The notes: generated by a model not told the origin, from the sequence alone. A stretch of 5,059 bases of DNA from an uncultured bacterium (GCA_903896915.1 CAITZN010000558.1:1-5059), one strand, 5' to 3'. Shown: positions 1-5,059, counted from the first letter of the stretch. A program made the numbers and translations.

Positions 1-214
1 CGGATACTTCTTGAAAAGCCACAGAACCTTTGAGCCATTCAACATGGCTAAGGGGCGCTGCTTGTTGCTTTGTTTCGTTTGGTTGAGTAGTGGCAGGATG
101 TGATCTAACAGCAGCGTTTATCGCTTGACCAGCTACCTGGCTAGCCTGATATCCATGTGCTGCAATAGGAAGTGTTGTCAAAAATGACATCATTGTGATC
201 AACTTGAACATCAT
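1..214 (-). CDS. Partial exported protein of unknown function (N-terminal 71 residues, 3' end outside window)
   Basis: An open frame begins at the ATG at 214 (or the adjacent ATG at 211) and runs uninterrupted off the left edge. The product starts MMFKLITMMSFLTTLPIAAHG, which reads as a signal peptide: one Lys, a hydrophobic core, and an Ala-rich cleavage area near residues 18-19. The mature part is rich in Gln, Ala, Thr and polar residues to about residue 53, then enters a segment with PLSHVEWLKGSVAFQEVS. I recognise no family. No good Shine-Dalgarno sequence precedes either ATG (the upstream bases read TTGGCCCA), so the start is uncertain; the Met pair at residues 8-9 is an alternative. It lies 29 bases past the tRNA-Leu terminator in the same direction. 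Its composition is about 45% GC by count, lower than the genes to the right. An exported protein of unknown role is as far as the sequence goes. Confidence 0.5.
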   Translation of the reverse strand, partial: MMFKLITMMSFLTTLPIAAHGYQASQVAGQAINAAVRSHPATTQPNETKQQAAPLSHVEWLKGSVAFQEVS

Positions 215-242
215 TGGGCCAACGTAAATTTATGAAAGTTAC

Positions 243-284
243 AAAAAAAAACGGCCGCTCAGCATGTATCAGCTAAGTGGCCGT
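243..284 (-). terminator. Intrinsic terminator of the tRNA-Leu gene
   Basis: Read on the minus strand, ACGGCCACTTAGC (284-272) pairs with GCTGAGCGGCCGT (263-251) across an 8-base loop. This gives a 13-position stem with one A/C mismatch and one G-U pair. Eight T residues (250-243) follow directly. It starts 8 bases after the encoded CCA of the tRNA, so it closes the tRNA transcript. On the plus strand the hairpin is followed only by AATTTT, so termination in that direction would be weak. Confidence 0.92.
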
Positions 285-291
285 AATTTTA

Positions 292-377
292 TGGTACCCG
301 GAACGAGAATCGAACTCGTACAGCCAAAGGCCGAGGGATTTTAAGTCCCTTGCGTCTACCAGTTCCGCCATCCGGGC
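292..377 (-). tRNA. tRNA-Leu (anticodon UAA)
   Basis: This is an 86-nt class II tRNA including an encoded CCA (294-292). The acceptor stem GCCCGGA (377-371) pairs with TCCGGGT (302-296), ending in the G1-U72 wobble also present in Escherichia coli tRNA-Leu(UAA). The anticodon arm is AGGGA / CTTAAAA / TCCCT, with anticodon TAA at 343-341 read on the minus strand. A long variable arm (CGGCC TTT GGCTG) marks the leucine type. The T arm is ACGAG / TTCGATT / CTCGT. The discriminator base is A, as expected for tRNA-Leu. All arms close without defects, so it should be functional. It is transcribed alone from its own promoter to its own terminator. It decodes UUA and, by wobble, UUG. Confidence 0.98.
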
Positions 378-395
378 AGATTGAGGTTGGTAACT

Positions 396-424
396 TTTAT
401 ACACTTCTCTTTTTGCTTTGTCAA
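396..424 (-). promoter_or_regulatory. Sigma-70-type promoter of tRNA-Leu
   Basis: On the minus strand a perfect -35 box TTGACA (424-419) is followed by a 17-base spacer and a -10 box TATAAA (401-396, five of six matches). Transcription should start near 389-390, giving a leader of roughly a dozen bases before the first tRNA base at 377. Such a strong core promoter fits a stable-RNA gene. I saw no clear GC-rich discriminator after the -10 box. Confidence 0.87.
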
Positions 425-489
425 ACAGCAAGTGTGGCAAAGCCATTGAAGTTACAGCAGGTTAACAGTGGCGCTCATCCTCTGCAATG

Positions 490-498
490 TGCTATGCT
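490..498 (+). promoter_or_regulatory. Tentative extended -10 element for the channel gene
   Basis: TGC-TATGCT at 490-498 fits the extended -10 pattern TGn-TATAAT (four of six in the hexamer). It would start transcription near 505, about 40 bases before the channel ATG. No convincing -35 box lies 16-18 bases upstream. A rival pairing is TTAACA (462-467) with CAATGT (485-490). The gene needs a promoter in 378-544 because the tRNA unit points the other way, but which element is used cannot be decided by eye. Confidence 0.25.
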
Positions 499-544
499 GA
501 CTCAGTCGTTCTTAGGGTCTATTTCATGCTGTTTATAGGGTAAA

Positions 545-1531
545 ATGCGGAAAATATTACTTGTAGCGCTTATTTTTATAACGCTGCTTCTCGTGGGAAC
601 CTTCGGGTACATGCTCACGGAGGACATGAGCTTTTGGATGGGGATGTACCTGACCATCATTACCGTGTTCACTGTGGGGTATGGCGACTTTGTGCCCGTC
701 CACCCCTCGGGCAGGATCTTCACTGTGTTTCTGGTGATCACGAGCGTCAGCTTTGTCATGTACACCTTCAGCAAAGTCACTGAAACCATGATTGAAGGTG
801 AACTGCGTGGTTTATTCAAGAGGAGAAAAATGAATCGACAGATCAGCCGGTTGCAAGATCATTACATTGTCTGCGGATTTGGCCGGATCGGTAAAGAAAT
901 CTGCAAAATTCTGCAGGAACACCAACGCCCTTTTGTTGTTATCGAAAAGGAGGCTGAGGAAGTAAAAGTGATTGAGGATCTGCAATACATGGTGTTGCAA
1001 GGGGAAGCCGCCGATGACGATGTGCTGCTCAATGCCGGTATTGACAGAGCCAAAGGGCTGGTTTCCGTGGTCGCCTCCGATGCGGATAATCTCTACATCA
1101 CCCTGACGGCAAGGGGGCTGAATAGCCAACTGTATATCATGACCCGGTCAAGCGGTGCTCGCGGGGTACAGACCAAGCTCAAAAGGGCTGGGGCCTCCAG
1201 AGTTATTTCTCCCTACTCGATCGGCGCTCGGCGTATGGCTCATCTGATTGTTCGGCCAACCGTTTCCGACTTTCTGGATCTGACCATGCGAGCCGGTGAG
1301 CTTGATCTGATTATGGAAGAATTACAGGTCGGCCCCGATTCCCATCTCAATGGCAAGAACCTGATCGAATCGGAGATCAGAAAAAAATACGATGTCATTG
1401 TCGTGGCGATTAAACGGCAGGATGGCAAAATGCTGTTCAATCCTAAATCGGAAACCCGGATCATGGCCAGTGATATTCTCATTGTCCTCGGAGCCAACGA
1501 GCATATCACTGGACTCAGCAAGGAAATGTGA
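545..1531 (+). CDS. Two-transmembrane potassium channel with C-terminal RCK (TrkA-N/TrkA-C) domains, MthK-like
   Basis: The 328-residue product is predicted to be an inner-membrane tetrameric K+ channel gated by a cytoplasmic RCK ring. Residues 4-24 form transmembrane helix 1, about 31-42 the pore helix, 43-48 the selectivity filter TVGYGD, and about 57-80 helix 2. A basic linker KRRK (92-95) leads into a Rossmann-type TrkA-N domain. This has the dinucleotide motif GFGRIG (111-116), an acidic residue ending strand 2 (E134), and a GEAADDDVLLNAGI stretch (153-166). A TrkA-C domain follows, about 247-322, with LNGKNL and VIVVAIKR. Length and order match the MthK/Kch-type 2TM-RCK family. Where MthK binds Ca2+ with paired glutamates, this protein appears to read IMTRSS (198-203), so its ligand probably differs; that alignment was made by eye. 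The start has AGGG (537-540) 4 bases ahead. A second, stronger start lies at codon 96. The gene converges on the ybeY-pdxJ frame, leaving 22 bases between stops. Confidence 0.95.
   Translation: MRKILLVALIFITLLLVGTFGYMLTEDMSFWMGMYLTIITVFTVGYGDFVPVHPSGRIFTVFLVITSVSFVMYTFSKVTETMIEGELRGLFKRRKMNRQISRLQDHYIVCGFGRIGKEICKILQEHQRPFVVIEKEAEEVKVIEDLQYMVLQGEAADDDVLLNAGIDRAKGLVSVVASDADNLYITLTARGLNSQLYIMTRSSGARGVQTKLKRAGASRVISPYSIGARRMAHLIVRPTVSDFLDLTMRAGELDLIMEELQVGPDSHLNGKNLIESEIRKKYDVIVVAIKRQDGKMLFNPKSETRIMASDILIVLGANEHITGLSKEM
820..832 (+). promoter_or_regulatory. Internal Shine-Dalgarno and ATG for an RCK-only product
   Basis: GAGGAG at 820-825 stands 4 bases before an in-frame ATG (830-832), codon 96 of the channel gene. 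Initiation here would give a soluble 233-residue protein starting MNRQISRL, just before the Rossmann strand YIVCGFGRIG. The site is a better Shine-Dalgarno match than the AGGG before the annotated start. The bases also encode the basic linker KRRK, so part of the match is forced by coding. MthK is known to make its free RCK subunits from an internal Met codon (Met107) at the equivalent boundary. Use of this site is inferred. Confidence 0.55.
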
Positions 1532-1553
1532 ACCTTCTGGGTGGGGTGTGAAG

Positions 1554-2732
1554 CTATACGAACTTGACGATTGCTGCCATCTCCCGTACCGCTTGATCAA
1601 GGCCGACCAGAACTGCCCGGCTGATGATGGCATGGCCAATGCTCAGTTCCTCAATGAAAGGCAGTGCGGCGATCGGGCCGGCGTTGCGGTAATCCAAACC
1701 ATGGCCGGCGTTGACCCGCAGGCCTGTTTCAAAGGCAAGTTCTGCTGACTGCTCGATCAGGCGGAACTGCTGTTTCATGTCTTCTGCAGAGTCGGCATCA
1801 CAATAGCGGCCGGTGTGCAGCTCGACAAAGGTGGCGCCAGCATCCAGCGCCGCCTGGATCTGAGCGGCATCGGGATCGATGAAGATCGAAACCGGAATTC
1901 CTGCTTTTCGCATCTTTTCAATCGCCTTTCTCACCTTCTTCTCATTGCCCAGCACGTCAAGCCCACCCTCGGTAGTCAGCTCCTTGCGCTTCTCCGGAAC
2001 CAGGGTCACCATGTCCGGGACAATTTCCAGAGCAAAATCGATGATCTCAGGAGTAATGGCCATTTCCAGGTTGAGTTTGGTCTTGACCGTCTGCCGCAGA
2101 ATCCGCACATCCCGATCCTGAATGTGCCGCCGGTCTTCGCGGAGATGGGCGACGATGCCATCGGCTCCGGCCAGCTCGCAGAGGGAGGCAGCCAGCACCG
2201 GATCGGGTTCAATACCGCCTCGGGCCTGCCTGACAGTGGCGACATGGTCAACATTAATAGCGAGAAAGGGCATGGTGGCACTCCTTGATGTCTGTAGACG
2301 CTGGAACAATTCTTTTTCAAAATCCCACATCCGCACGGCTTCCTCCTCCGAGCGTTCATGGTCATAACCGGTCAGGTGGAGCAGGCCGTGAATGATCAGC
2401 TCCGTCAGGCGGTGGTGCAGGGTATGCTGGTGTCCTTCGGCCTCGCGCCGGGCGGTGTCGACGGAGATGAGAATGTCGCCCAGTTCCGCCTCCGGAATCA
2501 CAAAACCGTCATCAGCCTGTTCAGCTGGAAAGGAGAGGACATTGGTCGGTCCTTGTTTCTTGCGATACTGTTCGTTGTACCCTGCCATTTCTGCATCGCT
2601 CATCAAAACGACACTGACTTCAGCCTTCTCCAGATGGAGCAGGTGCAGCAATTGATCGCAGCGGATCTGTAAGAGTTTGCGGTTAAGCGGATAGGTGGCG
2701 ATCTTGGCGGTTAAACTGAGGTGAACGGCCAT
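1554..2732 (-). CDS. ybeY-pdxJ: In-frame fusion of endoribonuclease YbeY and pyridoxine 5'-phosphate synthase PdxJ
   Basis: One 392-codon frame encodes two full-length enzymes with no linker. Residues 1-153 are YbeY, the single-strand endoribonuclease of 16S rRNA 3'-end maturation and ribosome quality control. Visible are [14 protein letters not shown] (56-69, with the conserved Arg57) and the metal site [11 protein letters not shown] (H115, H119, H125). Residues 154-392 are PdxJ, which condenses 1-deoxyxylulose 5-phosphate with 3-amino-2-oxopropyl phosphate to pyridoxine 5'-phosphate. Visible are [41 protein letters not shown] and RVNAGHG. In PdxJ numbering H43, E70 and H191 correspond, with a shift of two, to the E. 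coli catalytic set H45, E72 and H193. Both parts have normal family length (153 and 239). The ATG lies 3 bases after the phoH stop, with GAGG (2744-2741) upstream. The stop is TAG at 1556-1554. PdxJ keeps its own ATG and ribosome binding site inside the frame, so separate PdxJ may also be made. Confidence 0.95.
   Translation of the reverse strand: MAVHLSLTAKIATYPLNRKLLQIRCDQLLHLLHLEKAEVSVVLMSDAEMAGYNEQYRKKQGPTNVLSFPAEQADDGFVIPEAELGDILISVDTARREAEGHQHTLHHRLTELIIHGLLHLTGYDHERSEEEAVRMWDFEKELFQRLQTSRSATMPFLAINVDHVATVRQARGGIEPDPVLAASLCELAGADGIVAHLREDRRHIQDRDVRILRQTVKTKLNLEMAITPEIIDFALEIVPDMVTLVPEKRKELTTEGGLDVLGNEKKVRKAIEKMRKAGIPVSIFIDPDAAQIQAALDAGATFVELHTGRYCDADSAEDMKQQFRLIEQSAELAFETGLRVNAGHGLDYRNAGPIAALPFIEELSIGHAIISRAVLVGLDQAVREMAAIVKFV
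2271..2286 (-). promoter_or_regulatory. pdxJ: Internal ribosome binding site and ATG of pdxJ inside the fused frame
   Basis: On the minus strand AAGGAG (2286-2281) is followed by 7 bases and an ATG (2273-2271) that opens [14 protein letters not shown], the usual N-terminus of PdxJ. This is a near-ideal Shine-Dalgarno arrangement, as in a normal operon gene. The ybeY frame reads through it as Q-T-S-R-S-A-T-M without a stop. The serine codon TCA (2288-2286) touching the AAGGAG differs by one base from TGA or TAA. A stop there would restore a standard ybeY/pdxJ junction. Confidence 0.8.
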
Positions 2733-2735
2733 GGT

Positions 2736-3752
2736 TCAGGCCTCGTTCTCGCTGATTTTTCGTGAGGTATGTCTGGCCGCATCCTGTAGCTCATAGGCAT
2801 GAATGATTTCCTGGACCAGCGGATGGCGGACCACGTCGGCCTTGGAGAACTGGCGGAAGGTTATCCCCTTGATCCCGGTCAGGATTCGTTCTGCCTCAAT
2901 AAGCCCCGACTTTTGGCTCCCCGGCAGATCGATTTGAGTGACGTCGCCGGTGATCACTGCCCGGGAGTCGAAGCCGATGCGGGTGAGGAACATCTTCATC
3001 TGTTCCCTGGTGGTGTTCTGGGCTTCGTCCAAGATAATGAAGGCATTGTTGAGGGTTCGGCCGCGCATGAAGGCAAGCGGTGCAACTTCAATAACCCCGC
3101 GTTCGGTCAGCTCCAGCGTCTTTTCCTGACCTAGCATTTCATTCATGGCATCGGTGAGCGGCCGCAGATAGGGGTCTACCTTCTGGGCCATGTCACCCGG
3201 GAGGAAACCGAGTTTTTCTCCGGCTTCGACCGCTGGTCGGGTGAGGATGATCTTGGCGACCTGTTCATGTGCCAGGGCGGAAACTGCCATGGCCACGGCC
3301 AGGTAGGTCTTGCCGGTGCCAGCCGGGCCGATGCCGAAGACGATGTCGTTTTCGCGGATCGCCTCAATATAGAGTTTTTGATTGACCGATTTTGGTGAAA
3401 TCACCCGTTTACGGGCGGTGATGCAGACCTTGTCGAGAAAAATTTCTTCCAAGCGGGCCTGGGGTGAGGATTCCAGAATTTTGACCCCAAAGGCGATGTC
3501 CTGGCTGAACACAGGATATCCCTTAAGCAGCAGCCCATACATCTGCTGCAGGGTGGTAAAGGCCAGGTCCACCGCATGGACCCGGCCCTTGATTTGGAGG
3601 CTGTTGCCGCGGGCGTTGATCGTAACGCCGGTGGCCTGTTCGATGGTGTGCAGGTTGCGGTTGAGATCTCCAAACAACTGCTGGGCGATCTCATTATCGG
3701 CGAAGTCGAGTTCTCGTGAGATCTCGGAGTTAAGAGCAGGGGATGGCTTCAA
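2736..3752 (-). CDS. phoH: PhoH family ATPase (YbeZ-type)
   Basis: A 338-residue cytoplasmic P-loop protein of the PhoH/YbeZ family, a nucleoside-triphosphate-hydrolysing partner of YbeY in rRNA processing. Numbered from the TTG at 3752: about residues 20-100 form the family's KH-like N-terminal part, with VTINARGN at 43-50. Walker A is GPAGTGKT (142-149), followed by [18 protein letters not shown]. Walker B is FIILDEAQN (238-246). [11 protein letters not shown] (267-277) and VRHPLV (308-313) complete the family motifs. The start is uncertain. The TTG at 3752 lies 1 base after the stop of the upstream gene, suggesting translational coupling, and begins close to where homologues do. Another in-frame TTG at 3788 would add 12 residues and overlap the upstream gene by 35 bases. 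Neither has a strong Shine-Dalgarno sequence and no in-frame ATG is present nearby. The ybeY start follows the TGA (2738-2736) by 3 bases. Many deltaproteobacteria have a PgpH-type HD gene between phoH and ybeY (from memory); it is absent here. Confidence 0.95.
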   Translation of the reverse strand: MKPSPALNSEISRELDFADNEIAQQLFGDLNRNLHTIEQATGVTINARGNSLQIKGRVHAVDLAFTTLQQMYGLLLKGYPVFSQDIAFGVKILESSPQARLEEIFLDKVCITARKRVISPKSVNQKLYIEAIRENDIVFGIGPAGTGKTYLAVAMAVSALAHEQVAKIILTRPAVEAGEKLGFLPGDMAQKVDPYLRPLTDAMNEMLGQEKTLELTERGVIEVAPLAFMRGRTLNNAFIILDEAQNTTREQMKMFLTRIGFDSRAVITGDVTQIDLPGSQKSGLIEAERILTGIKGITFRQFSKADVVRHPLVQEIIHAYELQDAARHTSRKISENEA

Positions 3753-3753
3753 C

Positions 3754-4617
3754 TCACTTGGCCCCGCCAGCAGCCAAGGCCTCGGCAACCATTGCCTGGA
3801 GAGCCTGCAGGGATCGCTCCCGCACCGGTCGTCCGTTGATGAACAGGGACGGGGTTGAGGTTACATCAGCAAGCTGTGCGTCAGTTTTGTCCTTGCCGAG
3901 TTGCATCTGTATCTCCTGGCTGGCCAGGTCAGCCCTGAATTTCTCCATATTGAGGCCGACTTTCAGGGCGGTCTCGTCGATCATATTTGGCGTCCAGTTG
4001 GTGACCTCGAAGAGGGCATCATGCATCTCCCAGAATTTCCCCTGTTTCTGGGCAGCAATGGCCGCCAAGGCTGCCGGTTCGGCTTGCGGATGCATCTGCA
4101 GCGGCATATGTTTGAAGACGATGCGTAGCTTGTCCTTATTGTGGGCCAATAATTGATCAAGCACTGGTTTGAGTTTGCTGCACCATGGGCACTCGAAATC
4201 GGAGAACACGACCATGGTCACCGGCGCATCGGCCTTGCCCTGCATCGGAGCACCGGTGATATCGATCTTCTGGTTGAAACTGATATCGATCGCGGTGTAG
4301 CTGTTGCTCTTGCCGTTGATCAGGTAGAGCATCTCGCCCCTGGGGGCGATATCGATCGCGGTAGTATTCGCATCAACCGGCAGTTCTCCCATCTTCTTGC
4401 CATCTGGAGTGAAAATATACACCTTGGAATCGGCGCCGAGGATGAAGACTTTTTTATTGTCCAGCGATTGGGCGATATCAAGGGGCTTGACGGGAATGGT
4501 CCAGGTCGCTTGTACCGACCAGTTGAGATCGCCAGAGGTATTGTTTTTTTTCAGTTCTTGGGCATGGGTAGAGAGCGGCAAAAGCAGGAAAGAGCAGAAG
4601 ATGATTTTTTTCAGCAT
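3754..4617 (-). CDS. Periplasmic DsbA-like thiol-disulfide oxidoreductase with a short propeller-like N-terminal domain
   Basis: The 287-residue product starts with a signal peptide (MLKKIIFCSFLLLPLSTHA, likely cut after A19), so it acts in the periplasm. Residues about 34-120 hold two similar propeller-type repeats, DIAQSLDNKKVFILGADSKVY and DIAPRGEMLYLINGKSNSY. From about 124 a thioredoxin-fold DsbA/DsbG-type domain follows. It opens with MVVFSDFECPWC, whose redox pair is C143 and C146, and has the cis-proline loop TSTPSLFINGRPV with P256. After signal removal only these two cysteines remain. The CPWC motif points to disulfide formation, isomerisation or reduction of exported proteins; the direction of electron flow cannot be told. 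The ATG at 4617 has only AAAGG (4635-4631) 13 bases upstream, a long spacing. It is the first gene of the run leading into phoH and ybeY-pdxJ, with no promoter evident between them. Confidence 0.92.
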   Translation of the reverse strand: MLKKIIFCSFLLLPLSTHAQELKKNNTSGDLNWSVQATWTIPVKPLDIAQSLDNKKVFILGADSKVYIFTPDGKKMGELPVDANTTAIDIAPRGEMLYLINGKSNSYTAIDISFNQKIDITGAPMQGKADAPVTMVVFSDFECPWCSKLKPVLDQLLAHNKDKLRIVFKHMPLQMHPQAEPAALAAIAAQKQGKFWEMHDALFEVTNWTPNMIDETALKVGLNMEKFRADLASQEIQMQLGKDKTDAQLADVTSTPSLFINGRPVRERSLQALQAMVAEALAAGGAK

Positions 4618-4776
4618 GACAGGATGTCGTCCTTTGGGTTTAGAGGAGAAAAAATGAAATACTGCGCCGGAATTTTCCAGGGCAGCAGGTCGCCAGCGGA
4701 GTATGGTCGCAGGCCGTCTTGTTTATCTTGCTGATGTGACTTGTTATTTTTCTTGGTAATTGTGAAAGTTCGCCAT

Positions 4777-4805
4777 AATATAATGACACCTGAAAGATTG
4801 CGCAA
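4777..4805 (-). promoter_or_regulatory. Candidate promoter of the dsbA-like/phoH/ybeY-pdxJ operon
   Basis: On the minus strand TTGCGC (4805-4800, three of six matches to the -35 consensus) is separated by 17 bases from TATATT (4782-4777, five of six matches to the -10 consensus). Transcription would start near 4770, leaving a leader of about 150 bases before the ATG at 4617. The -10 overlaps the plus-strand TATAAT at 4779-4784, so the two strands may share or compete for this AT-rich patch. It is a consensus match only. Confidence 0.35.
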
Positions 4806-4874
4806 GGAGCAAGAGTGGGTCATGGAGCGGAGCTGGGATGTTAGGTATGGCCTGGTACGTTCCAACTTACGGGA

Positions 4875-4942
4875 AACGGCAAAATTATTAATATAACCTG
4901 AGGGTACGGTGAGGAAATGTACCGTGAATTCAGGTAGCCGTT
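4875..4942 (+). other. Large imperfect hairpin, possible structured RNA or protein-binding dyad
   Basis: Three nested complementary pairs are visible. The outermost is AACGGC (4875-4880) with GCCGTT (4937-4942). Next is ACCTGAG (4896-4902) with TTCAGGT (4929-4935). The innermost is TACGGT (4905-4910) with ACCGTG (4921-4926). The two inner helices are separated only by opposed GG (4903-4904) and AA (4927-4928), so they could stack as one long stem with a 10-base loop. The outer helix is offset by a 15-base A/T bulge on the 5' side and one base on the 3' side. Two of the pairs are G-U on the plus strand and would be C/A mismatches in a minus-strand transcript, so the plus-strand RNA folds better. 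No run of T follows on the plus strand, so a simple terminator is unlikely. It matches no riboswitch class I can recall. Confidence 0.45.
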
Positions 4943-5059
4943 CTTGAAAGTCCGTTTTGTTTTGGAGGGGTTATTGTGGCTGTCTGCTGGGGTACCGGTT
5001 GCGGATTTCAGGGGCCTGTTGGTTAAGAAAATTGAGGCTTTTTAGCTGATCTCCTTGAA

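Larger units (their letters stand above)
4618..5059. other. Long region without a convincing gene; operon promoter, hairpin and short ORFs
   Basis: No frame here looks like a normal protein gene. It holds a candidate minus-strand promoter for the operon (4777-4805), a plus-strand TATAAT (4779-4784), an imperfect hairpin (4875-4942), and three short plus-strand ORFs. These are 26 codons at 4654-4734 with GAGGAG 5 bases ahead, 37 codons at 4783-4896 without a Shine-Dalgarno, and 16 codons at 4976-5026 after GGAGG. On the minus strand the frame entering from the right edge at 5057 stays open to TAA at 4973-4971 and could be the last 28 residues of a neighbouring gene. None is strong enough to call. 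The stretch 4735-4900 is AT-rich compared with the operon. Confidence 0.6.

Noticed and set aside
350..538. 62-codon plus-strand ORF across the tRNA-Leu and intergenic region
   Set aside because: It lies antisense to the tRNA and its promoter, with no homology-like features.
1815..2672. Several plus-strand ORFs of 80-157 codons opposite ybeY-pdxJ
   Set aside because: They are antisense shadows of a gene with clear family motifs and lack start signals.
4611..4865. 84-codon minus-strand ORF upstream of the dsbA-like gene
   Set aside because: It overlaps the dsbA-like start in another frame, its composition shows no protein-like pattern, and it crosses the candidate promoter.
4783..4896. 37-codon plus-strand ORF beginning MTPERLRKEQEWVMERSW
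   Set aside because: It has no Shine-Dalgarno, its ATG overlaps the TATAAT hexamer, and I recognise no family. An in-frame GTG at 4762 only lengthens it to 44 codons. Too weak to call a gene.
4896..4942. The nested hairpin as an intrinsic terminator
   Set aside because: The plus strand lacks a T-run after the stem. The minus strand has only a broken T/A stretch and loses two pairs as C/A mismatches.
5011..5043. GGGCCT / AGGCTT stem followed by T residues as a plus-strand terminator
   Set aside because: There are only four Watson-Crick pairs plus wobbles, with a 17-base loop; too weak to claim.
4971..5059. Possible C-terminal 28 residues of a minus-strand gene entering from the right edge
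   Set aside because: The frame from 5057 to TAA at 4973-4971 is open and plausible, but another minus frame also ends nearby (TAA at 5044-5042) and there is too little sequence to choose.

Overview
This window looks like part of the chromosome of a Gram-negative anaerobe, most likely a deltaproteobacterial sulfur-cycle organism of the Desulfobulbia type. That placement is inferred from the look of the proteins and the phoH-ybeY-pdxJ gene order; no search was run. The coding core is moderately GC-rich (about 59% in three phoH lines I counted), while the left edge is nearer 45%.

Layout from left to right. (1) 1-214, minus strand: the first 71 residues of an exported protein I do not recognise, running off the left edge. 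(2) 243-424, minus strand: a complete tRNA-Leu(UAA) unit with a consensus -35/-10 promoter with a 17-bp spacer, a tRNA with encoded CCA, and a strong intrinsic terminator. (3) 545-1531, plus strand: a two-helix K+ channel with a TVGYGD filter and a C-terminal RCK (TrkA-N/TrkA-C) module. It has an internal Shine-Dalgarno plus ATG exactly at the channel/RCK boundary. (4) 1554-4617, minus strand and convergent with the channel gene: a compact operon. It runs from a periplasmic DsbA-like thiol oxidoreductase with a short beta-propeller-like N-terminal domain, through PhoH/YbeZ (ATPase), to one uninterrupted reading frame joining a complete YbeY endoribonuclease to a complete PdxJ pyridoxine 5'-phosphate synthase. 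(5) 4618-5059: about 440 bases without a convincing gene, holding the likely operon promoter, an elaborate imperfect hairpin at 4875-4942, and several very short ORFs with good start signals.

The minus-strand operon combines envelope thiol chemistry, ribosome/rRNA quality control (YbeZ-YbeY, known functional partners) and vitamin B6 synthesis. Its genes are almost gapless: the preferred phoH start lies 1 nt after the dsbA-like stop, ybeY starts 3 nt after the phoH stop, and pdxJ is fused in frame to ybeY. The channel gene stands alone and faces away from the tRNA.

The most interesting points are: the internal RCK start in the channel gene, which parallels the archaeal MthK channel; the YbeY-PdxJ fusion, which still carries a textbook ribosome binding site for a separate PdxJ; the unexplained structured element at 4875-4942; and the truncated propeller-DsbA architecture.
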